A stretch of 64,000 bases of DNA from Mycolicibacterium rufum (lineage in GTDB: Bacteria; Actinomycetota; Actinomycetes; Mycobacteriales; Mycobacteriaceae): NCBI RefSeq assembly GCF_022374875.2, contig NZ_CP092428.2, positions 186,001 through 250,000 on the forward strand, read 5' to 3'. The position numbers and the translations under genes were made by a program. Shown in pieces: positions 29,545-36,800 of the stretch. The notes below the pieces were generated by a model. It had not been told where the DNA came from. It ran no database searches and saw nothing but the letters and a program-made list of their open reading frames with translations. Numbering within the stretch: the stretch's first letter is position 1; every line of letters begins with the position of its first letter.

Positions 29545-29792
29545 CCGCCGCGGTGCCGAGCTGTTGTTTCAGGTGCTCACCGAACGTAAAGAGAAGGCCT
29601 CGGTCGCCATCGCGTTCGAATGAGAGCTTCTCGGGGTGGACCAAGACGTTCACCGACCCACGGTTGTGCGCGGCGATCGTGGATCGGCTCACCCTCGGCG
29701 GCAACATCATCGAAACCGGCACCGACTCCTTCCGTCTCGCCCACACCCGCGCCAAGTCCGGTGCATCAGGCGGCGACCGGTCAGTCGGCTAG
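29545..29792 (+). pseudogene. IS21-family IstB helper ATPase, 3' remnant
   Basis: Two adjacent frames together give the C-terminal end of IstB: RRGAELLFQVLTERKEKASV in one frame, then after a frameshift near 29620 FSGWTKTFTDPRLCAAIVDR and LGGNIIETGTDSFRLAHTRA in another. These are characteristic of the IstB tail. Walker motifs and the IstA transposase are absent, so this is a dead fragment of an older insertion. Confidence 0.8.
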
Positions 29793-30743
29793 CCGGGGGG
29801 TGGCCGATGAATCAACCCGCTGACCATCATCGACAGGGTCGTCCCCGTCGGATGGGGGGCGGGTTCGTACCCGCGTCGACAAGGCGATGCCGAAAATTAC
29901 GATGATCGCCCCCACCGGTTGATTCCAGTGGAGATGCTCCCCGAGCAACGCGGCACCCAGCACCACCCCGACGATCGGCGTCAAATAGGTGACGCTGGCG
30001 CCGGCGGTCGCTCCCCACGCCGAAACGACGTTGGTGTTCCACACATAGGCCAAGCCGGTACCCACAACACCCAGCAACACCATGCTGATCACCACCGAGG
30101 CGCTCAGAACGACGCTGTCGCGCGCGATGAACGGTGCGAGCAGCATCATGATGACCCCACCAACGCCGACCTGCATCGTCGCCACCGTCAACGCTGGCAG
30201 ACCCCGAGGGGCCACGTAACGACGCAGGTACACAAACGCCGCTCCGTAACTGGCGGTGGCCGCCAGACACCCCAGCTGCGCGGCCACCGACCCGCCGCTG
30301 CGGCCAGCCCACGGAGCCAGCACCACCACGACACCTCCAAAGCCCAACCCCAAACCCAAAAGCCGGCGCGGAGTAGGCCGTTCATCGGGCAATGCCGCAA
30401 TCGCCATCAGCATCGTCATCAGCGGGGTCGTCGCGTTGTAGATCGAGGCCAGACTCGATGCGATGAACTGCTCAGCCCACGCGAAGATCAAAAATGGTGC
30501 TACGCAAAGCAGTATCGCCACGACCGTGACGTGCAACCAGATCCGATCCCACCCCGGCAAACGGGCTCTGGTCATCAGCGTCAAGACCAGCAGAGCCAGC
30601 GCTCCGCCGACCAGTCGCGCCAACACGACCTGGGCAGGTGACAAACCCTCCAAACCGACCTTGATGAACAGGAAGCTCGAACCCCACGCCGTAGCGAGCA
30701 ACCCGAACTGCAACCACACTGGCACCGACAGACGACTGGACAC
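29781..30743 (-). CDS. EamA-domain (DMT family) transporter
   Basis: A 320-aa membrane protein with about ten transmembrane helices arranged as two EamA repeats (first from LQFGLLATAWGSSFLFIKVG, second from CLAATASYGAAFVYLRRYV), the drug/metabolite transporter architecture. The N-terminal WGSSFLFIKVGLEGLSP motif is typical. Substrate unknown. It lies between two insertion-sequence regions and overlaps the IstB remnant at its 3' end, so it probably arrived as passenger DNA. Confidence 0.85.
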   Translation of the reverse strand: MSSRLSVPVWLQFGLLATAWGSSFLFIKVGLEGLSPAQVVLARLVGGALALLVLTLMTRARLPGWDRIWLHVTVVAILLCVAPFLIFAWAEQFIASSLASIYNATTPLMTMLMAIAALPDERPTPRRLLGLGLGFGGVVVVLAPWAGRSGGSVAAQLGCLAATASYGAAFVYLRRYVAPRGLPALTVATMQVGVGGVIMMLLAPFIARDSVVLSASVVISMVLLGVVGTGLAYVWNTNVVSAWGATAGASVTYLTPIVGVVLGAALLGEHLHWNQPVGAIIVIFGIALSTRVRTRPPSDGDDPVDDGQRVDSSATPRLAD

Positions 30744-30960
30744 AGCCGACGATCCTGCCGAACAAGCCCCACCCAGGCTGGCGGAAAACCGACCACACAG
30801 TCCAGCAGGAAAGAGCGACTCCCAAATTGGCGATCAAAAGAACACCCACGACGCCTCGCCTGACTCCGGACTTCGTGATCAAACGACTCCCGAATCAGCA
30901 GTCAAAATCACCCGAGGAAGACAAGTTGCGCGCCGACGTCCATTTGCGGTCGCTGTAAGA

Positions 30961-30968
30961 GCATGTGC
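30961..30968. repeat. Left 8-bp target duplication (GCATGTGC) of the IS256 element
   Basis: GCATGTGC here and at 33909-33916 directly flank the inverted-repeat ends beginning GGGACT. Eight bases is the size expected for IS256-type insertion. Confidence 0.75.
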
Positions 30969-31005
30969 GGGACTATCTCGCTAACGGTGTTTTCGGCGGT
31001 TTTCA

Positions 31006-31473
31006 TCAGTAGGTTTCGGCTGCCGGGAATCGATCGGCGAAGGTGATCGCGAACGCATTCAGGGCAGGTTTCCACCGCATCGTCCATCGTGCCCTGCCTG
31101 CACCGGTCGGGTCCAGTGATCGGGTGACCAGATAGAGGCACTTGAGGGCGGCCTGCTCGGAGGGGAAGTGGCCGCGGGCCTTGATCGCGCGGCGGTAGCG
31201 GGCGTTGAGCGACTCGATGGCATTGGTGCTACAGATGACACGGCGGATCTCCACGTCGTAGTCCAGGAACGGGATGAACTCCGCCCAGGCGTTGTCCCAC
31301 AGGCGGATCACCGCCGGGTAGCGTTGCCCCCATTTCTCGGCCAGATCGTCGAACGCTGCGCGGGCCGCGGTCGCGTTGACTGCGGTGTAGATCGGTTTCA
31401 CATCACGCTTGATCTCATCCCAGTACTTGCGGGACGTGAGCCGAAAGGTGTTGCGCAGCAAGTGAATGATGCA
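31006..31473 (-). pseudogene. IS256-family transposase, 3' fragment
   Basis: The C-terminal part of an IS256 mutator-type transposase: CIIHLLRNTFRLTSRKYWDE, CSTNAIESLNARYRRAIKAR and the end FAITFADRFPAAETY. Together with the fragment at 33028-33839 it forms a full protein, so the enzyme was interrupted by the IS110 element between the residues VQT and CIIH. Confidence 0.88.
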
Positions 31474-31559
31474 GACTCCCGCTGTCAACCTTTCATCGTG
31501 GACGTGTTTGGTCGCCGCGACTGACTCGGTTTGCTCAGCGCGGTCGTGGGGAGGGCGGA

Positions 31560-32780
31560 CTATGCCGCGGTGGTGCGGTGGTGGATGACCGGGTCGTAGA
31601 GGGTGTGATCGTGCCAGCAGCGCCACAGAATGCGGCACCAGCGCGCACCCAGGCCACGCAGAGCGCGGTGGTGTGGTTGGCCGGCGGCGCGGGCGTGTTC
31701 GTAGATGTCGGCCGACCATGGGTCCTCACGGACGGCGACGAACATCCACCAGTCGATGGCGTGGCGCATTCGCCGGTTGGCGGCGTAGCGGAACCTCACC
31801 TGACGGGTGCGCCCGGAGGCCTTGGTGACCGGAGCCAAGCCGGTCTCGGCCAACAACGACGGCGCCGATGGGAAACGGCTGCGCTGTTCACCCATTTCGG
31901 AGATTAATACGCCGGCGGTGACGGGACCGATACCAGGGAAGCTGGTGAAGATCGGAGTGTCCGGGTGCATGTCGAGCAACTCGCCCAGCCGCTTGTCGTG
32001 GGCTCGCAGGTGAGTGTTGAGTAGCGCGAGCTGTTCTGTGAATGCTTTGGCCGCCAACGCTTTACCGGCGACGGTTCCTTCACTGGCCGACAACAGATGA
32101 GGCTGCATCCGGGCGATGAGCGTCTCAGGTTTCTGCCGGCCACTGTAGCCGTGTCGGCCGGTGAATCCACCCATTCGTCTCGTCGTGACCCTGCTCGCCT
32201 GCGCGGGAGTGGGAAAGGTCCGGATGAACGCCAGGGTGATGTCACGGTCCAACGAGGAGAACAGGTGCAAAGGTGCGGGGTGGTAGGCCTCCAAGATCGA
32301 CCGCAGCCGATTTTCGGTATCCACCTGCATATCCAGGATGCGCTGACGATCCCGGCTGACCGCGATCAGCTCGGCCAATACCGGCGACGCAACAGCCAAC
32401 GGCCGCCACTGGGCATATTGGTGACGCAACGTGTCGGCCAAAACGTAGGCATCGAACTCGTCGGACTTGGCCGCCGCCATCCGATACCGTTCACGTGCAC
32501 GCGCCGAGATCTTCGGTGACACGCAATAGATTTCAGCGCTACAGTGCTGTTGCAGATGCTCGACAAGCAAGCCCTCGGCGCGTTCGATGGCGATACGCAC
32601 CGAGCCAGTCAGTGAGGCGATCACCTCGACCAATATCGTCAAACCGTCGACGGTGTGCGCGATCTTTCGGCTGAGAAGCTGCCCGCCGCGGTCGTCGAGG
32701 ACGCAGAGGTAATGGGAGCGTCCGCCCCAATCAATGCCGCACCAGAAACGACTTGCACCGTCCGGACTATCCTGATTCAT
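31560..32780 (-). CDS. IS110-family DEDD recombinase (transposase)
   Basis: A 406-aa recombinase. The N-terminal RuvC-like DEDD domain starts FWCGIDWGGRSHYLCVLDDR, with IAIERAEGLLVEHL and MAAAKSDEFDAYVLADTLR supplying further acidic residues. The C-terminal Tnp domain has FTSFPGIGPVTAGVLISEMG and LLAETGLAPVTKASG. ATG at 32780 has AAGGGG upstream. It looks intact. The frame is open into the IS256 fragment, but that part is not its own. Confidence 0.92.
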   Translation of the reverse strand: MNQDSPDGASRFWCGIDWGGRSHYLCVLDDRGGQLLSRKIAHTVDGLTILVEVIASLTGSVRIAIERAEGLLVEHLQQHCSAEIYCVSPKISARARERYRMAAAKSDEFDAYVLADTLRHQYAQWRPLAVASPVLAELIAVSRDRQRILDMQVDTENRLRSILEAYHPAPLHLFSSLDRDITLAFIRTFPTPAQASRVTTRRMGGFTGRHGYSGRQKPETLIARMQPHLLSASEGTVAGKALAAKAFTEQLALLNTHLRAHDKRLGELLDMHPDTPIFTSFPGIGPVTAGVLISEMGEQRSRFPSAPSLLAETGLAPVTKASGRTRQVRFRYAANRRMRHAIDWWMFVAVREDPWSADIYEHARAAGQPHHRALRGLGARWCRILWRCWHDHTLYDPVIHHRTTAA

Positions 32781-33027
32781 TGCAGTCAGATCCCCTTCGA
32801 TCCGAAGATTCACGCTGCAATGTGCGGGGCGTGCCCGGAACCTCATCTCGGCACTCGCCGCTGATACCGGTGGTGCTGCTCTCGCTGGCCGGTCCAAGCC
32901 CCGCAGCCACCACGGGCGGACAGGTCTGCATGTGGACCTCGAAGGTGACGCGTTTGCACAGGTCCTGCCCGTGGTGGTGCAGGTGAACGCCGAGACCATC
33001 CCGGCCCACCCATTGTTAATAGATGAC
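32781..33027 (-). ncRNA. Candidate IS110 bridge RNA region
   Basis: Non-coding 5' part of the IS110 element. On the minus strand it folds into two successive large stem-loops: 32907-32977 closed by an 11-bp perfect stem (CCACCACGGGC with GCCCGTGGTGG) with an inner GGAC/GTCC stem and a small apical ACCT-TCG-AGGT hairpin, and 32823-32905 closed by TGCGGGGC/GCCCCGCA. Two internal-loop hairpins in this position are the known architecture of IS621-type bridge RNAs (target loop, then donor loop). The 3' side of the first loop contains TGCAGAC, which matches the host sequence next to the insertion (GTGCAGAC). Transcription is not shown. Confidence 0.55.
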
Positions 33028-33839
33028 GTCTGCACGATCGCCTGCGGCCACACGTTGCCCACCACCTCGGGCAGTCCCTTCAGCCCATCGCAGACGACGA
33101 AGAAGCTGTCCTTGACGCCGCGGTTGCGCAGATCGGTGAGCACGCTCATCCAGAACTTCGCGCCCTCCCCGCCGGTGCCGGCCCACAATCCGAGGATGTC
33201 GCGTTCCCCGGCCAGGGTCACTCCGATCGCGGCGTAGAACGGGCGGTTGGCGACCTGGCCGTCGCGGACCTTCACCACGATCGCGTCGATGAAGATCGCG
33301 GCGTAGGTTTCATCGAGTGGCCGCACCGACCAATCGTTCATCTCCTCGATGACCTTGTCGGTGATGCGGCTGATCGTCTCCTTCGAGACCGACGCGCCGT
33401 AGATCTCAGCGAAATGCGCTGAAATCTCCCCAGTGGTAAGCCCTTTGGCGTACAACGACAAGACCACCTCATCGACCCCGGACAATCGGCGTTGACGTTT
33501 CTTGACGATCTGGGGCTCGAACGTGGATGCCCGATCGCGCGGCACGTCGAGTTCGACCGGGCCGGTGGTGTCGGTCAGCACCGTCTTGGTGCGGGTCCCG
33601 TTGCGGATGTTGCCCGACCCCGCCTCCGGCGGGTCGTGTTTCTCGTAACCGAGGTGCTCGGTCATCTCCTCATTGAGTGCGATCTCCAGGACCGTCTTGG
33701 TCAGCTGTTTGAGCAGCCCGTCGGGCCCAGTCAGCGACAGGCCCTGTTCCTGTGCCAGTCGGACCAGCTCGACGGCAGCCTTCTGCTCTGCGGACTGCTC
33801 AGCCGCCTTCTTCTTCGCCACATCTTCCAGTGTCGTCAT
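33028..33839 (-). pseudogene. IS256-family transposase, 5' fragment
   Basis: The N-terminal two thirds of the IS256 transposase: MTTLEDVAKKKAAEQSAEQK, a helical DNA-binding part, VDVPRDR-like catalytic start (ELDVPRDRASTFEPQ), YAAIFIDAIVVKVRDGQV with the first Asp and FFVVCDGLKGLPEVV with the second. It stops at the IS110 junction after QAIVQT. Confidence 0.88.
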
Positions 33840-33866
33840 CACGGCACCTTTCTCGCCGAGCATCGC

Positions 33867-36800
33867 TCAGCGTGTCAGTACCGGAAACACCGTTATTTCC
33901 ACAGTCCCGCATGTGCTGCTGGCGGGTAGCTCCGACGACTTCCACAGGTCGAGGCCGTGGTCGAGGCCGTGTTCGCGGCTGTGGTCGTGGGTGTGTAGGC
34001 GGGGTTTGAATTGGGCGTGTTGGGTGGCGGTCAGGGTGTCGCGGCGGGCCAGGAGTTCGGCGGCGTCGCGGTCGTGGGCGGTGGCCGGTTCGTGGTCGGT
34101 GAGGTGGGTGCGGGCGCGGTCGATGGCGGTGGCGCGGTCGACGGTGGGGGTGCCGATGCGCTGGGCCCAGGGCAGGTTGTCGGCGAGGGCGTCGACGAGG
34201 CTGTGGGCGGGGGTGCGGCTCTCGGTGGGGGTGCAGACCAGTAGCAGCTTGGTGTTGGAGCGGGCAGCGTGTTCGGTGAAGTAGCGCAACTGATCTGGGT
34301 CGAGGTGGTCGGCGTCGTCGATGACGACGAGCTGGCCTGCTCGGATGCTCCAGCGGCCGGTTTCGAGGCGGTCGCGGGTGGCGGCGGGGTCGGTGACCTT
34401 GGTGGCGTAGGGGTGGTGGTCGGCGAAGGCGGTCGCGGTGTCGGTGGCCGGCATCGCGAGCACGTTGCGGCCCTTGCCGGTGGCGGCGGCCTGGATCGCG
34501 CTCAGGGCGGCGTGCTTGTCGGCGTCGGGTCCCAAGGTGAGGACGTGCACCGATTGCATGCTCGCGGTGATGGTTTCGACCGCGGCGCGGGTCGGGTCGT
34601 CGAGGTCCTCCCACCCGTGGGCTGGGGGTGGGTACACCGTGGCCGGTGACCGAGACCCCGCTGCCTCCACGAAATCCACCTCAGCACGCAACACCATCAG
34701 ATCCCGCTCGGTGATCATCGCTGCGGCCCGGGTCAGTTCTCGGTCGCGTTCGGGGTGTTCGGCGAAGGTCCGTGCGGTGCGGGCTTCGGCGCGGTAGAGC
34801 TGGTTGTCCAGTTCGGCGGCGTCGGCGCGTGCGGCGGCGAGGGCGGCGAGGTCGGCGTGCACGGCGATGGTGCGGCGGGCTTCGATGTCCTCGGCGGTCA
34901 CGACGCCCTGCGGCCCACCTGCGAGGGCGTGAAGCCGTTCGGCTGCGGCGTCACGTTCGGCGCCGGCCCGGCGCGCGCCTGCGTCGAGGTCGGCGGCGTC
35001 GACGGCAAGATCGCCGCGGCGTTCCCGGTAGGCCTGGGCGAGGTCGTGGTGACCGTCTCTCTCGGCGCGGGTGATGAGCTTTTCGAGCTCGCTCATGCGG
35101 TGGCGCTGCGCCTCTGCGGCGGCCGCGGCGGTGATCCAGTCGGCGTGGGCGTGAGCCAGGTCGTGTTGCAGCGGGCGTTGCTCGACGTGGCGTCGGTGCA
35201 GGGCGATGAGTTCGTCGGCGGCGGCCTGTTCGGCGGGTCCGCCCTGGTAGGACAGCACCGCTTCGGCCAAGGTGCGGGCTCGGGCTTTCGCCGCGGCGCG
35301 GCGGTCTCGCAGCTCGGCGACGTCGATGTCGAGGTCGGGGGTCAGCGCGGGGCGCTCGGTGAGCAGTGAGTAGAAGTCGAGGTCACCGAGGCTGTCGTCG
35401 TTCTCGGAGTGGTAGTCGAACCAGTCGTCGTGGCCGGGCTCGTCGTGGTCGCCGAGGCCGACGGGGTGGTGCGGCGCGGTGGTGAGGGGGTCACCCAGGC
35501 TGTCGGCGGGGTGGGGGATGTCGGCGTGGGCTTCGCCGGCGTATTGGGTGAGCAGCTCGACGCGGTAGGTGAGCACGCGGGCGTACTCGTCGGGGCGAAT
35601 CGCGTCGTCGTCGAGGGCGTCGAGGAGGTATTCCGCGGCTGCGGACAGCAGATCGGCCGGCGGCCAGTCCGAGGCGTTGACGGCGGCGACCAGCGCCGGC
35701 CAGGCGGGGTCGGCGGTGATGGTCTCGGCGGCCGAGCTGCCCAGGACGCGGTGCAGCTCAGCGGTCCACGGCGGCCGCAGGCGGGTGTTGGAGGCGTCGA
35801 GGGTGGCCGGGGACAGTGTGCCGGCCAGCCGCCACCACAGGGCGGCGGCGGGCAGCTCGTCCGGCAACACCCCGTGGCGACTCATGGCGTCGTCGACCAG
35901 GGCGGTGACGTCGACTCCGGCGCGCGCGGCCTGATCGAGGTGGGTGGCCAATCGGGGCCAGAACGGGTCGGCGGGCAGGGTCGGGTCGATCCGCTCGGCC
36001 AGCGTTCGCCACCGCTTGGCCCCGGCACCGCCGGTGACCAGGGCGGTGTCGAGGCGCTGGTGCAGCATCGCTTGGAACGACGCGGAGCGGTTGGCGTGCT
36101 GGGTGGGCCCAGTGATGCGGGTGTCGGCGGGGTCGACGTCGTGGGCGGCGCGGAACACCGCGATCTCGGCGAGCAGTCTGGGGCGCTGACCGACCAGCGG
36201 GCGCGCCCATACCGGGGCTGTCGCCGGGGTCCAGGCGCGGGCTTGTTCGCGGATCTGGTCGGCGATGTCTTCGACGAGGGTCGAGCGCGCGGACAGGTAT
36301 CGCGACCACGCTGAATCGTCCTGCAGTGCGGCAGGAATGGAGGGCAGCCAGCGCAGCGGTCCGACGATATCCAGGGCACTGTCGTCGGGGGTGGGCAGGC
36401 GCCAGTCGAGCACTGCGGCGGGGTCGCCGGTGTTGTCGAGTCCGCGGCGGGCGGCGTGCGCGAGGGCCTGTTGCGGGTCGTGTCCGTCCAGCGCCAGCAG
36501 GGCGAGATTGCGGCGCAGGACGGGCCACGCTTCGGCGGCAGTAAGGTCGGCGCGCAGCGCGGTGGCGGCCGCGTCGATGCCGGCCATGGTGCCGGTGCCG
36601 GCGAGCTGCTCGGCGGCACTGGACAGAGCGTCGGTGTACATGTCGGTCGCCCGGGCCAAACGGGTGAACGGGTCGGCATCGGCGCGCTGAGCACTGTGGG
36701 CGGAGACCTGCGCACCGTCGCGGCGCAGGATGGCCGAGAGGATGTCCACGGCCGTCGGGGGGTGCGTCGCCTTGGGGGTGAGGATGGCGTGCGGGTCGGC

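Larger units (their letters stand above)
31474..33027 (-). mobile_element. IS110-family element inserted in the IS256 transposase
   Basis: About 1554 bp without obvious terminal inverted repeats, as is typical of IS110. Boundaries are deduced from restoring the host codons (CAG-AC-TGC reading VQTCIIH) and are good to one or two bases. It has a single recombinase gene with only about 86 bp downstream, and a 247-bp non-coding part upstream of the start, the arrangement of the IS110 group in which the bridge RNA is encoded upstream of the gene. Confidence 0.85.
30969..33908 (-). mobile_element. IS256-family element carrying a nested IS110 element
   Basis: The ends are imperfect inverted repeats (GGGACT with inner TAACGGTGTTT) flanked by GCATGTGC. 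The total is 2940 bp. Subtracting the IS110 insertion leaves about 1.4 kb, a normal IS256 size. The transposase gene is split into 33028-33839 and 31006-31473. The element sits in the extreme 3' end of the relaxase gene, whose last codons (CGTVEITVFPVLTR) are read from its terminal repeat. Confidence 0.85.

Noticed and set aside
30472..30882. Minus-strand ORF with a hydrophobic start upstream of the EamA gene
   Set aside because: It overlaps the EamA gene in another frame, has no ribosome-binding site, and only its first 30 residues look membrane-like.
31560..33863. Single 767-residue transposase
   Set aside because: It is an accidental in-frame fusion of the IS110 recombinase with the IS256 5' fragment; two different families are evident.
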